Shown here piece by piece: positions 52,075 to 63,534 of a stretch of 64,000 nt of DNA; position 1 is the stretch's first letter; every line of letters starts with the position of its first letter. The notes beneath the pieces are model-generated. The model searched no databases. It was not told the origin of the DNA and saw nothing but the letters and a program-made list of their open reading frames with translations. The stretch is from an uncultured Alphaproteobacteria bacterium (GTDB taxonomy: Bacteria; Pseudomonadota; Alphaproteobacteria; Micropepsales; Micropepsaceae), in the NCBI GenBank assembly GCA_903862715.1, contig CAIOYY010000057.1, forward strand, positions 146,836-210,835. The letters run 5' to 3'. The position numbers and the translations under genes were made by a program.

Positions 52075-53288
52075 AGCGTGAAGCCGAGATTGACGAACCC
52101 GGCATCCATGCCGATTTCGTCGTTCCCATTGTAATAGGCGCCGACATTGCGTTCGTGCTGGTAATGCTGCCATCCGGCGGTGATCTGGAAATTACGGTTG
52201 AGCTGATAGCCGAGCGCCGCCTGATAGCCGTCGATCACATAACGCGGCACGCCAATGGGCGCATCGACAAAGGTGTTCGAATATTCCGCGCCGAGACGCC
52301 AGGAATCGCGTTCCGCCAGCGCCGAGACATGCACACGTTCGGTTTCCGCGCTGTGATAGACCGTCCCGGTGGAATAGCCGTAACCGCTGGACACGCGGTA
52401 GCCGCCGCCCCAGGACAGATCGGTTTCTCCCAGCTCCGTCTGAAATTCGAGACCCAGCGCCCAATCGTAGATATCACCGCTTCCCGGCGTCGGATTGCGC
52501 AGCGCGCCGCGCGCATAGGCGGCGGAAATGCCCATTGTGATCTCGTCGAAGCGGCGATTGTAACTCGCGGCGAACTCCCACACCGATCCTTGCGTGTTCG
52601 CTCCGTTGCCGGGATTGCCGGTGAAGGGAACGATGCTTTTGATCAGGTTCGGCGTATAGGACGCACCGATCTGGATTCCGATCAGGCGCGGCGAAATATA
52701 GGAAATCTTCGCCGCATTGGACGACGCCTTCACGGCGGTGATTTCCTTAGTGAAAGTGTTGAATTTTTTGTCGCTGAAGGGATTGCGGAAGAAGGTGATC
52801 TCGGGATTTTCGAGTGACACATGCGGATCGACCTGCGGACCCGTCAGGCCCAGCGTGTAGCCGGCGCCGTCCTGCTGACCGATCTCGACGCGGCCCAATC
52901 CGGTCTGCACATAAAAATAGAGCTTCTGCAGAAAATCATTGCCATAGGCATCGCCCGACAATTCATCGCGCCCCAGAAGAACATTCGCGCGCAGGCCCGT
53001 AATAAGGCCGCTGTCGTAAAGACGCTGGAGACGCACACTGGCGACGCTTAAACCGGTAAAGCCGTCGTCGTCATATCCGCCGGGATAAAGCGGGCCTCTG
53101 TCCTCTGCGGCCGTGAACACGCTGCCGCTCGCAAAGCCTTCAAGCTGCGCCTCGTAATTGCCCACATACCAGACCGGCGTATCGATGCTGAGCGTTTCGC
53201 TGAGGCCCTGCGCGATTGCGGGCGTCGCCGCGAGAAAACCCGCTGTGGCGAGAAAAAGGGCGCGCATTGTGCTCGTGCGCTGGTTCAT
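52071..53288 (-). CDS. Outer-membrane porin (Gram-negative porin family)
   Basis: 405 residues. A signal peptide ends in TPAIAQG. The rest alternates short beta strands typical of a 16-stranded general porin: SVRLQRLYDSGLITGLRANVLLG-like strands, VYVQTGLGRVEIGQQDGAGY (the porin VEIGxxDG segment) and a final FVNLGFTL. The C-terminal residue is Leu instead of the usual Phe. It would form a passive channel for small solutes. The 246-base upstream gap contains two inverted repeats built on TTCCG/CGGAA. Confidence 0.82.
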   Translation of the reverse strand: MNQRTSTMRALFLATAGFLAATPAIAQGLSETLSIDTPVWYVGNYEAQLEGFASGSVFTAAEDRGPLYPGGYDDDGFTGLSVASVRLQRLYDSGLITGLRANVLLGRDELSGDAYGNDFLQKLYFYVQTGLGRVEIGQQDGAGYTLGLTGPQVDPHVSLENPEITFFRNPFSDKKFNTFTKEITAVKASSNAAKISYISPRLIGIQIGASYTPNLIKSIVPFTGNPGNGANTQGSVWEFAASYNRRFDEITMGISAAYARGALRNPTPGSGDIYDWALGLEFQTELGETDLSWGGGYRVSSGYGYSTGTVYHSAETERVHVSALAERDSWRLGAEYSNTFVDAPIGVPRYVIDGYQAALGYQLNRNFQITAGWQHYQHERNVGAYYNGNDEIGMDAGFVNLGFTL

Positions 53289-53364
53289 GCGCGTCTCTCC
53301 CCGTGGGTATTTTTAAAGCCCGAATTCCTTAAACGGATTTGCGGCCGAAAGGCACCCGACCCGC

Positions 53365-53379
53365 GCGGAATTGTTCCGC
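53365..53379. promoter_or_regulatory. Inverted repeat GCGGAA-TTG-TTCCGC between divergent secreted-protein genes
   Basis: A 6-bp perfect repeat with 3-base spacer lies 77 bases before the porin start and 156 bases before the repeat-protein gene. A related TTTCCG...CGGAAA repeat follows about 15 bases later. The doubled TTCCG half-site suggests an operator, but no factor can be named and neither repeat ends in a T-run. Confidence 0.35.
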
Positions 53380-53534
53380 CTTAACTGGACCTTTCCGCAA
53401 TCTTCCGGAAATCCGTCACTTCGCGACGTCTTCGCCGCCGTTGCGCCTTTTCATGCGCCTCAGTATAAAAGATAAGTGCCTGAGGAAGCGGGCCTTATTG
53501 CGGCAAAACGCTGGCCCACGGGAGGCAAGTTTTC

Positions 53535-54125
53535 ATGCGTCATTCCTATCTCGCGCTTTGCGCCGGTCTGCTCCTGACGTTGATGGCGTCACCCGAGGTC
53601 AAGGCGCAGACTTGGGGCAATGGCGATTGCACGGTGTCCATCTGGTGGCCTTATTCGCGTGAAAAAGGCGATTGCCTGACCGACAAGGAAAAGGAAGCCG
53701 GGTTGACCGGCAATTATCTCGATCCCGAAGGCACATATCGCCGTCCGGAAGTGATTGGCGAGGAAGCGGGCGAACCCGTGATCGGACCCGATGGCAATCC
53801 CGTTCCGGGTTCCGAAAGCGACGGCCGTTTGATCATCAGCAATGAACGCGGCTGCACCACCGGCATTCTGTGGCCCTATGTCCGTAAACCGGGTGACTGT
53901 CTGACCGATGGCGAAATCGAGGCCGGGATGACCGGCGTTTATGGCAATTCCCGCCGTCCCGGCGAAGCCCCGCCCACGCCATCCGCAGTCAATCTCGCGC
54001 CGCTGCCTGCCGCGCCGGAGTCGGACAGCGGGTTGTTCGGGCTTTTCGGCTCGGGCGATCAGAATTTCGGTACAGGCGGCCTGCTCGAAGACAATCTCCT
54101 GCCTGCGGATCAGAGAAACCAGTAA
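53535..54125 (+). CDS. Secreted protein with two paired-cysteine WP..GDCLTD repeats (paralogue 1)
   Basis: 196 residues. The signal peptide ends near VKAQTW. Two copies of a 30-residue unit start at Cys32 and Cys107: CTVSIWWPYSREKGDC then LTDKEKEAGLTGNY, and CTTGILWPYVRKPGDC then LTDGEIEAGMTGVY. In each the two cysteines are 14 residues apart, ideal for one disulfide per unit. The linker and tail are rich in Pro, Gly and Glu. I do not recognise this as a named domain. The ribosome site is GGGAGG 10 bases upstream. The next gene is a paralogue, 24 bases downstream, so they are one operon. Confidence 0.75.
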   Translation: MRHSYLALCAGLLLTLMASPEVKAQTWGNGDCTVSIWWPYSREKGDCLTDKEKEAGLTGNYLDPEGTYRRPEVIGEEAGEPVIGPDGNPVPGSESDGRLIISNERGCTTGILWPYVRKPGDCLTDGEIEAGMTGVYGNSRRPGEAPPTPSAVNLAPLPAAPESDSGLFGLFGSGDQNFGTGGLLEDNLLPADQRNQ

Positions 54126-54149
54126 TCGACCATTAGAGGAGGGACGTTC

Positions 54150-54647
54150 ATGCGCTCTGTGCCTTATGTGCTCTGCGTCGGACTGTTCCTCTCCCTCCCC
54201 GTGGCGCCGGCTGCTGTGGCCCAGATCGGTGGGGGCGAAAACTGCAACAAGGGTATTTTCTGGCCTTTCGTCCGCGAACAGGGCGACTGCCTGACTGATG
54301 TCGAGCGCTCGAATGGCCGCACGGGCGTCTATCAGGATCCGGATGCGCCCCCCGCGACGGAGCCCGCGTCACCCGCTACCGCGACGGCTCCGGCAAACCC
54401 TGCCGCAAACCCCTCATCCGCCTCATCCCCCGCAGCTTCCGTGCCTGCCGTCGCGTCGGGGCCGGTCCTGTCGGGGAGTAGCCAAACCCCTATACAGGCC
54501 TCTACGGCTCCCGCCGCAGCCGAACCCGCTCCGGCGCTCGACGAAAACAACTGCCGCAAGGGTCTCTGGTGGCCCTTTGTGCGTGAGGCGGGGGATTGCC
54601 TGACCGATGTCGAACGGGCCAATGGCAGGCAGGGAACATATCAGTAG
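54150..54647 (+). CDS. Secreted protein with two paired-cysteine WP..GDCLTD repeats (paralogue 2)
   Basis: 165 residues with a signal peptide ending at AAVAQIG. One repeat starts at Cys32 (CNKGIFWPFVREQGDC, LTDVERSNGRTGVY) and the second at Cys135, running to the last residue but one. Between them lies an 80-residue Ala/Pro/Ser linker of low complexity, which suggests a wall- or envelope-spanning spacer. The repeat spacing differs from paralogue 1 while the cysteine spacing (x14) is identical. Start preceded by GAGGAGGG. The DUF3576 lipoprotein gene follows on the same strand. Confidence 0.75.
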   Translation: MRSVPYVLCVGLFLSLPVAPAAVAQIGGGENCNKGIFWPFVREQGDCLTDVERSNGRTGVYQDPDAPPATEPASPATATAPANPAANPSSASSPAASVPAVASGPVLSGSSQTPIQASTAPAAAEPAPALDENNCRKGLWWPFVREAGDCLTDVERANGRQGTYQ

Positions 54648-54758
54648 CAATATCAACGGCGAGTCCGGACATTGCGCCGTGAATTGGGCCTCTTTATAAG
54701 CGGCGCATGGGGCACCGTCCCAATCGGAAAACGGTAATCGGGAGCTATAGGTTAGTCG

Positions 54759-55259
54759 ATGCGGATTCTCATTCTCGCCGCCTGCGTTTGTTTTCTCGCC
54801 GCCTGCAGTTCGGACGATGCCGGAAACGGCCCCGTTCCCGCGACCAGCATCGGCACCTCGGGTGATGGCGGTGGCTCCTGGTGGTGGCCCTTTGGCGGCG
54901 ACGACAATGAAGCTGCGATGGCGGCCTTCCAGGGCCCGGAGCTTGGCGTAAACGCCTATCTCTGGCGTGCGACGCTCGACACGTTGAATTTCATGCCACT
55001 GGCGACCAGCGACCCGGTCGGCGGCATCATCAATACCGAATGGTATTCCGCGCCCGAAAATCCGAACGAACGGATCAAGGTCACCGCCTATATTCTGGAC
55101 CGCCGCCTGCGCGCCGATGCACTTCGCGTCGCGGTCTTCCGTCAGGTGCGCAATGGCGATCAATGGGCGGACGCAGACACCAACCCCGACACGGCGGTAC
55201 GGCTGGAAAATGCGATCCTCACCCGGGCGCGGGAAATCCACATTTCGCTTATTCAGTAG
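54759..55259 (+). CDS. DUF3576 lipoprotein
   Basis: 166 residues. The lipobox is LAACSS after a short hydrophobic signal, so it is an outer- or inner-membrane lipoprotein. The DUF3576 core is clear: GVNAYLWRATLDTLNFMPLATSDPVGGIINTEWY, then IKVTAYILDRRLRADALRVAVFRQ. It precedes leuS, lptE and holA, as it does in many alphaproteobacteria. Function unknown; the envelope location and lptE linkage hint at outer-membrane maintenance. A Gly-Ser spacer with SWWWPFGGDD echoes the WP motif of the two preceding genes. Confidence 0.9.
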   Translation: MRILILAACVCFLAACSSDDAGNGPVPATSIGTSGDGGGSWWWPFGGDDNEAAMAAFQGPELGVNAYLWRATLDTLNFMPLATSDPVGGIINTEWYSAPENPNERIKVTAYILDRRLRADALRVAVFRQVRNGDQWADADTNPDTAVRLENAILTRAREIHISLIQ

Positions 55260-55323
55260 TCGCTTCAGACCTGGCCGAGGCTGAACGTCGCCCGGCTGGG
55301 CAGGGCTGGGAGAGAGCACGCAT

Positions 55324-57863
<2,540 letters not shown>

Positions 57864-57867
<4 letters not shown>

Positions 57868-58388
57868 CAAAGCATCGCCTCACAGGTCTCGTCCTTTTCT
57901 GCGCGGGTCTCCTGCTCGCCGGTTGCGGCTTTCGGCCGCTTTATGCGTCGGGGCCCGATGGTGTGGGGCCAGCCGATGTGCTTTCCGGCATTTATGTCGA
58001 ACCCATTCCGGAACGCGTTGGATTTCAGCTGCGCAATCAATTGCTCGACCGGCTGAATGCGACCGGCGACAATAATGGCGCCTATCGACTGAAAATTTCG
58101 CTGCGCGAAGAAACCGAAGGCGTCGCCATTCGCTCGAATGCGTCGATCACGCGGTACAATTACACGCTGTTCGCACGCTACGACCTTTTCCAGACCGGCG
58201 GCACAACCCCGGTCAAAAGCGGCAATGTCAGCGCGCTCGCTGCCTACAATGTGGCGACCTCGCCCTATGCGACGGTCGTTGCCGAACAGGATGCCAGCGA
58301 ACGTGCGGCGGGCGATATCGCCGAACGCCTGCGCGTCGAACTCGCGGTTTTCTTCAGCGAAATGGCGCCCGTCGCCGCGCTGAACTGA
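57864..58388 (+). CDS. lptE: LPS assembly lipoprotein LptE
   Basis: 174 residues with a lipobox ([11 protein letters not shown]), which is the typical LptE start. It plugs the LptD barrel in the outer membrane and helps insert LPS. The middle part [35 protein letters not shown] is the LptE core. Translation is coupled to leuS by a 4-base overlap, and holA follows after 10 bases; leuS-lptE-holA is a widespread order. Confidence 0.92.
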
Positions 58389-58398
58389 GCCGCGTGCG

Positions 58399-59424
58399 AT
58401 GATCGTCAAACCGGCAGAGGCGGACCGCTTTGCCACAAGGCCGGGAAAGATTGCCGCCGCGCTGGTTTACGGTCCCGATCAGGGCCTGGTGCGTGAACGC
58501 GCCGAAGCGCTGACAAAAAGTATCGTCCCCGATCTGAAAGATCCCTTTCGTATCGCCGAATTCGACGAGGATGTTGTGACGTCCGATCCGGCAAGGCTGT
58601 GGGATGAAGCCGCCGCCATTTCGATGCTCGGCGGGCGACGCGTGGTGCGCGTGCGCGGAGCGGGCAATGCGCTCACGAAACATCTGGAACGTTATCTCGA
58701 AGACCCACCGGGCGATGCGCTGATCGTCGTCGAGGGCGGCGACCTGGCAAAGGGCGCGTCGTTGCGCCGCTTGTTCGAGGAAGCGGATAACGCCGCGGCT
58801 ATCGCCTGCTACAGCGACAATACGCGCAATCTCCCTGAAGTGGTGCTGGCGGGTCTCAAGGAGGCCGGACTCTCGATCGAAGGTCCGGCGCTGACCGAAG
58901 CGGTCTCCCGGCTCGGCTCCGATCGCGGCGTCACGCGGCGCGAGCTGGAAAAACTCATTCTCTATGTGGGCGACGCGAAGACGGTAACGCTCGACCATGT
59001 GCGCGCCACAATGGGCGATGAATCCGATTTACGAATGGATGAATGCAGCGACGCCGCCGGAATGGGCGACTTCAAGGCGCTCGATACGGCGCTGGCGCGC
59101 CTCTGGATCGAAGGCTCCTCGCCCGTTGGCATTTTGCGTCAGGCGCTTGGGCATTTTCATCGTCTCGCGCTGGTGCGCAGCGATTGCCAGGCCGGTACCG
59201 ACGCGGCCTCGGCCATCCGCAAACTCCGCCCACCGGTGCATTTCACCCGCGCCGACTCCTTCCGCGCCCAGGCATCGCGCTGGAGCGAGGCCAAACTTGA
59301 GGAAGCGCTGACGTTCCTTTACGAAGCCGAAGCGCTCGTCAAAACCACCGGCATTCCCGCCGAAGCGGTTTGCGGGCGCGCGCTGTTCTCGGTCGCGGCA
59401 CTTGTGCGCAACCGTAACAGCTGA
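58399..59424 (+). CDS. holA: DNA polymerase III subunit delta (HolA)
   Basis: 341 residues. HolA opens the beta clamp as part of the clamp loader. The N-terminal [19 protein letters not shown], then [14 protein letters not shown]-like [15 protein letters not shown] and the middle helical [24 protein letters not shown] are family segments. No Walker motif is expected, and none is seen. It follows lptE by 10 bases, and hisF starts 23 bases downstream, possibly on the same transcript. Confidence 0.9.
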   Translation: MIVKPAEADRFATRPGKIAAALVYGPDQGLVRERAEALTKSIVPDLKDPFRIAEFDEDVVTSDPARLWDEAAAISMLGGRRVVRVRGAGNALTKHLERYLEDPPGDALIVVEGGDLAKGASLRRLFEEADNAAAIACYSDNTRNLPEVVLAGLKEAGLSIEGPALTEAVSRLGSDRGVTRRELEKLILYVGDAKTVTLDHVRATMGDESDLRMDECSDAAGMGDFKALDTALARLWIEGSSPVGILRQALGHFHRLALVRSDCQAGTDAASAIRKLRPPVHFTRADSFRAQASRWSEAKLEEALTFLYEAEALVKTTGIPAEAVCGRALFSVAALVRNRNS

Positions 59425-59447
59425 TCAGGCAAGAAGTTTCGGGCCCC

Positions 59448-60215
59448 ATGCTGAAAATCCGCATCATTCCCTGCCTCGATGTTAAAGATGGGCGCGTCGT
59501 CAAAGGCGTGAACTTTGTTTCGCTGCGCGATGCCGGCGATCCGGTCGAACAGGCGATTCTTTACGACGCGGCGGGCGCGGACGAACTTTGCTTTCTCGAC
59601 ATCACTGCCAGCCATGAGAAGCGTCCCATTCTGCTCGATGTCGTGCGCCGCACGGCCGAAGCCTGCTTTATGCCGCTCACGGTAGGCGGCGGTGTCCGCA
59701 CGCTCGATGACATTCGCGCCCTTCTGCTTGCGGGCGCCGACAAGGTCTCGATCAATACCGAAGCGGTGCGCCGTCCCGAATTTGTCCGTGAAGCGGCGGA
59801 AAAATTCGGCAGCCAATGCATCGTTGCCGCCATTGACGCGAAAAAACCGTCACAGGGCGGCGCATTACGATTCGAGGTTTTCACCCATGGTGGACGCAAT
59901 GCCACGGGAATTGACGCGGTGGAACACGCACAGCGTCTTGCCGATTATGGCGCAGGCGAAATTCTGCTGACATCAATGGACCGCGACGGCACCAAGGTCG
60001 GATATGACCTTCCCCTCACGCGCGCTATTGCGGACGCGGTATCCATTCCGGTGATCGCCAGCGGCGGCGTCGGCGTGGTGGAAGATCTGGTCGCGGGCGT
60101 GCGCGACGGCCATGCCAGCGCGGTACTGGCAGCGTCGATTTTCCATTTCGGCGAAGTTACGATCGGTGAAGCGAAAGCTCATCTCGCGGCCGCAGGCATT
60201 CCTGTCCGGGACTAA
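59448..60215 (+). CDS. hisF: Imidazole glycerol phosphate synthase subunit HisF
   Basis: 255 residues, standard. This TIM-barrel cyclase makes imidazole glycerol phosphate and AICAR in histidine synthesis, using ammonia from HisH. Catalytic Asp11 is in [15 protein letters not shown] and the second Asp is in VVAAIDAKK; phosphate-binding segments are [12 protein letters not shown] and PVIASGGVG. The start is preceded by AAGAAG. No hisH, hisA or hisI is adjacent, so the his genes are split in this organism. Confidence 0.96.
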   Translation: MLKIRIIPCLDVKDGRVVKGVNFVSLRDAGDPVEQAILYDAAGADELCFLDITASHEKRPILLDVVRRTAEACFMPLTVGGGVRTLDDIRALLLAGADKVSINTEAVRRPEFVREAAEKFGSQCIVAAIDAKKPSQGGALRFEVFTHGGRNATGIDAVEHAQRLADYGAGEILLTSMDRDGTKVGYDLPLTRAIADAVSIPVIASGGVGVVEDLVAGVRDGHASAVLAASIFHFGEVTIGEAKAHLAAAGIPVRD

Positions 60216-60245
60216 CGTGAAAAATCGCTCAAGGCAGCGACACGG

Positions 60246-61079
60246 CTAAAGCCGGTTGCCGCCATTTCCGACAAGGGCGAAATTGCGTGTGAGACGCGGC
60301 GCATGAGGAATAAGCGTCGAAAGATTAGATGATTCCTGCGCCGACGGCTGATGTGTCGCGCCGAGGAATTCGACGCCGATGCCGTCGCTGTGATGGCGGG
60401 CGACACGCGCGGCGCGCGCGCCGATCAGAATATGTTCGCCGATAGGCGGTTTGACATCGCTGCGCACCGATACACCGGTCAGCGAAAGGTCCAGCACTTC
60501 GCAGCGGACCTGATCGCCGGTGGAACGCGTGAAATGTGTGAAGCTTCCCGATTGCGCTTCCACGCGGTCGTGCTTGCGCAGATCGCTGTCGTCCAGCAGG
60601 TGACGGTTCAACTCCAATGTCAGATGGTCCGCAAGCTTCTCGCGCTTTTGCAGCGAACACGAGAAGGTCATCACGAAGCCGCCGTCCTGTGCGCGCACGA
60701 CCGGGCCTTCGAAACGTCCCAGGCCATCCAGATAGATGACGGCGCGGCCCTTCGGCTCCTGTTTCAGTTCGCAAAGCAGCATCGCGTCGCCGGGAGAAAT
60801 ATCGTCTACCGTGCAGATCGCTTCTTCCTGATTGGCGGGAATATAAAGACGTCCGGCCAGCGTGACGCGCACGCGGCGGAAGCGGCGGCGTTCATTGGTC
60901 GCGCGCTCGATGATGATCTCACCCGGCGTCATGTCGCGCGCAGGGGGCTTATCACCCCGAGCCGGATCATCCACCGTCGGGGTGCTCATCTCCTGCAGAC
61001 GCGGCGCGGTTTCGCTGCCGGCTGCTGCGCTCGGGAGCGCTTCGCCAATCGTATCTATGGTGTTGCCAGGCGGGCTCAT
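60246..61079 (-). CDS. Protein with two PilZ-like domains
   Basis: 277 residues from the ATG at 61079; the track start is a TTG 14 codons upstream, and neither has a clear ribosome site. The first PilZ-like unit begins ERRRFRRVRVTLAGRLY (the RxxxR c-di-GMP motif) with DDISPGDAML. The second begins RKHDRVEAQSG with DLSLTGVSVRS, matching the D/NxSxxG motif. In the second unit the RxxxR is replaced by KHDR, so binding may be limited to the first. PilZ proteins sense c-di-GMP and control motility, polysaccharide or cell-cycle functions. No membrane segment. Confidence 0.8.
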   Translation of the reverse strand: MSPPGNTIDTIGEALPSAAAGSETAPRLQEMSTPTVDDPARGDKPPARDMTPGEIIIERATNERRRFRRVRVTLAGRLYIPANQEEAICTVDDISPGDAMLLCELKQEPKGRAVIYLDGLGRFEGPVVRAQDGGFVMTFSCSLQKREKLADHLTLELNRHLLDDSDLRKHDRVEAQSGSFTHFTRSTGDQVRCEVLDLSLTGVSVRSDVKPPIGEHILIGARAARVARHHSDGIGVEFLGATHQPSAQESSNLSTLIPHAPRLTRNFALVGNGGNRL

Positions 61080-61300
61080 CTTCCCCGAAGACCCAAATAG
61101 ACTGTTCCAAGACCCAAGCAAGGCGCTGAGTGCTCAATAAAGCGTTTACGTCCCCGGATTTTCCGCCGGTAATTTAGCTTTTCGGAGGGAAATCCGGTGG
61201 CTACGGCAAAGTGACTGTCCTGATTTGAAGCATATCCTCCGGGTGGCTTCGCCATCGAAAAAGACTTAACTTCCGCGTGGGTTAGCTAGGGAAGCGGGCC

Positions 61301-61651
61301 ATGAAAAGTGTTTTTGGAACAGGCATGTCGCGCGCCGTCATCGCGCTGCTGGTGACGATGGGGTCCTCTGCGGCGCTTGCGCAGATATACGAAACCCAGC
61401 GCGGACCCGGTCCGTATAACGTCCAAACCCTGAACTTCGATCTCTGGTGCCGCGAAACGCAGCGTTACGCGGCAGAGCGCTGCGACGCACGCATGGCTGA
61501 CGACTTGGCGGCGTTCGAATCCTATCGCTCGGTGGTCGAGCGTTACGAGCTGCAATATCTGATGGAACGCGAACGCGAGGCCGCGGCCTCGGCGCGCTCC
61601 AGCCGTTACACCGCCCCCTGGGTGCAGTACGAAGACGCGTTCGGTCGCTGA
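61301..61651 (+). CDS. Small secreted protein, conserved hypothetical
   Basis: 116 residues. The signal peptide ends in AALAQIY. The mature part has NFDLWCRETQRYAAERC, with two cysteines 10 residues apart, then a charged helix (AFESYRSVVERYELQYLMEREREAA). I recall similar unnamed proteins in other alphaproteobacteria, so it is probably a real conserved periplasmic protein. No function can be stated. It is convergent with the PAS gene and 21 bases from its end. Confidence 0.7.
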   Translation: MKSVFGTGMSRAVIALLVTMGSSAALAQIYETQRGPGPYNVQTLNFDLWCRETQRYAAERCDARMADDLAAFESYRSVVERYELQYLMEREREAAASARSSRYTAPWVQYEDAFGR

Positions 61652-61672
61652 CCTAGAGCTGGCCTTGGGTTT

Positions 61673-62440
61673 TTATTGCCCCTGGTAGGATGCTGTCGCT
61701 CCACACAGATCGAACAGTTTCTGCAACGTCTCGTGGGAATCCATCTGAAGCACATCGCGTCTGGCGGCGGCGTTGCCCTGATGGGAAACGACCAGCCTGA
61801 GATGCGGCGCGCGCGGGTGACGCTGGCCGTCCTCATTCACAGCGCGGGGTGGCGGCGGCGCTGAGGGCGGCAATTCGATGGTGGTCAAGGTTTCGTCTTC
61901 GCGTACCAGCGCGGACGAAACCAGGCGTTCGAACGTGATCGAGCGGCCGATCAAGGGCGATACATCGGTCAGAACCTGCGCAATGCCGAGATAGCGTTCG
62001 GCCTGCTCCGAGCCATAGGTGATCGGCATCAGAACGGTTTCGATTTCGATCATGCGGCAGTCTTCGGTTGCGCCGACCGAGGTCAGGCATAGCGGAAGAT
62101 TGGAAGCGAGGGATTGGCGCAGCAACCCGTCGAGGCGGTTACGGCTGTCGGTGTCCCAATGCGCCATGAAATTCTTTCCGCGCAATTCGGTGCCATAGCG
62201 TTCGCACAGAGTGGTGCCGGCAAGACGGTACACAAAGCCGCCCTCAGGCCGGGCGTCGAGCAGGAAAACGAAAGGCAGAAGACGTTTCAAAGCTTTCGGA
62301 TCGATATCGGCCTGATCGGGTGCGGCGCGGCCCTGGCGCAAACGGCTCCAATACCCAACGGCGAAGTGACTGTTTCTATGCTTCATGGCCTTTAATGCCC
62401 GCCTTCGTCCTGAAACGTTCTCTTGTGTGTGTCTCAGCAT
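61673..62440 (-). CDS. PAS_5 (DUF1457) domain protein
   Basis: 255 residues. A PAS_5-type domain begins near residue 30 (YWSRLRQGRAAPDQADIDPKALKRLLPFVFLLD) and includes FVYRLAGTTLCERYGTELRGKNF. No kinase, cyclase or DNA-binding domain is attached. A Pro-rich linker precedes a C-terminal conserved-looking tail. A start at the second Met (62386) is also possible and fits the domain start better. The family is frequent in alphaproteobacteria and its ligand is unknown. Confidence 0.78.
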   Translation of the reverse strand: MLRHTQENVSGRRRALKAMKHRNSHFAVGYWSRLRQGRAAPDQADIDPKALKRLLPFVFLLDARPEGGFVYRLAGTTLCERYGTELRGKNFMAHWDTDSRNRLDGLLRQSLASNLPLCLTSVGATEDCRMIEIETVLMPITYGSEQAERYLGIAQVLTDVSPLIGRSITFERLVSSALVREDETLTTIELPPSAPPPPRAVNEDGQRHPRAPHLRLVVSHQGNAAARRDVLQMDSHETLQKLFDLCGATASYQGQ

Positions 62441-62616
62441 GACCCACAGGGACTAGCCTTCGACGCTCTCGGCCTTCAGGAGAGCGAAACCCGTGCCAGA
62501 CGGACAAAGCGCTGGCTCCGCACGGCGCGAAAGGCCGGCGGATCACGCAAAAATCTAGTGATTAAAGGATTTTCCGTTGTTCTGCGGCGGCGTGGAATCC
62601 CCGGCACGGGCCGCGC

Positions 62617-63315
62617 CTATCCCCATGGTCCTGCCCGGCGGCGTCCGAAAAGGGGAATGCGCGAGAAGAGAGGTGCCAATATCAAACCGGCACCGAAGCC
62701 GCCGAGATGCGCCCACCACGCGACCCCCGGTTCATTGGGGTCGGCCATCACCGCCTGGAAAATCTGGACCAGAAACCAGAAGCCGATGACGTAAAGAGCA
62801 GAAATCTTCATCGGATAGAGAAGAATGCCGAGCGGGACGATCACCGTAACGCGCGCGCGCGGATAGATCAGCAGATAGGCGGCCAGCACGCCCGATATCG
62901 CGCCCGATGCGCCGACCATCGGGATTTGAGACCCGGCATTCAGCACCCCCTCCGACAGCGCCGCCGCCACGCCACAGATGAAGTAGAAGAGGAAATAGAG
63001 AAAATGCCCCGTGGCGTCCTCGATATTGTTCCCGAATATCCAGAGGTAGAGCATGTTGCCGCCGAGATGCAGCAGCCCGCCATGCAGAAACATCGATGTC
63101 GCCAGCGTCGCCCAGCTCCACGCCGATCCCTCTAAAGTAGAGAACTCGCCGCCGAAAAAATGCGCGGGCGTGAAAGCAAGAGTTGCAATGCTGCGATTGA
63201 AGTCCGGTTCGTCGAGGCCCAGCTGCCAGAGGAAAATCCCGACGCAGGCCACGATGAAGACGATGTTCACATAAGGCGTTCGGCGGACAGGGTTGTCGTC
63301 CGATATCGGGATCAT
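62617..63315 (-). CDS. Rhomboid-family intramembrane serine protease
   Basis: 232 residues with six or seven membrane helices. The catalytic serine is Ser137 in GASGAISG and the partner His203 lies in AWWAHLGGFGAG; the His in MFLHGGLLHLGGNMLYL and the loop WIFGNNIED are equally typical. It would cut single-span proteins within the inner membrane. Both catalytic residues are present, so an active protease is likely. Divergent from the repeat-protein gene. Confidence 0.92.
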   Translation of the reverse strand: MIPISDDNPVRRTPYVNIVFIVACVGIFLWQLGLDEPDFNRSIATLAFTPAHFFGGEFSTLEGSAWSWATLATSMFLHGGLLHLGGNMLYLWIFGNNIEDATGHFLYFLFYFICGVAAALSEGVLNAGSQIPMVGASGAISGVLAAYLLIYPRARVTVIVPLGILLYPMKISALYVIGFWFLVQIFQAVMADPNEPGVAWWAHLGGFGAGLILAPLFSRIPLFGRRRAGPWG

Positions 63316-63534
63316 TCGGCAGTCCTTTTACGCCCTCGCCCCTGTTTCTTTGCCGGAAACCGTCCCAATACGAAACACATTTTGCGGGGAGGCGCCCGTA
63401 TTTGGCCGCTTTCGCCGTCTTACGCATGGCACGGATCGTGAAACCCAGGGAACCGGAAATACGCCTGTGTCAGCCCGGTCGGTTACGGGCGAATCACGGC
63501 GGCACATTTGAACCCCTCGATCAGAGGCCGATCC

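Noticed and set aside
61154-61197. CCGGATTT...AAATCCGG repeat with a 28-base loop
   Set aside because: Arms are only 8 bp with a long loop and no associated feature; could easily be chance in an intergenic region.
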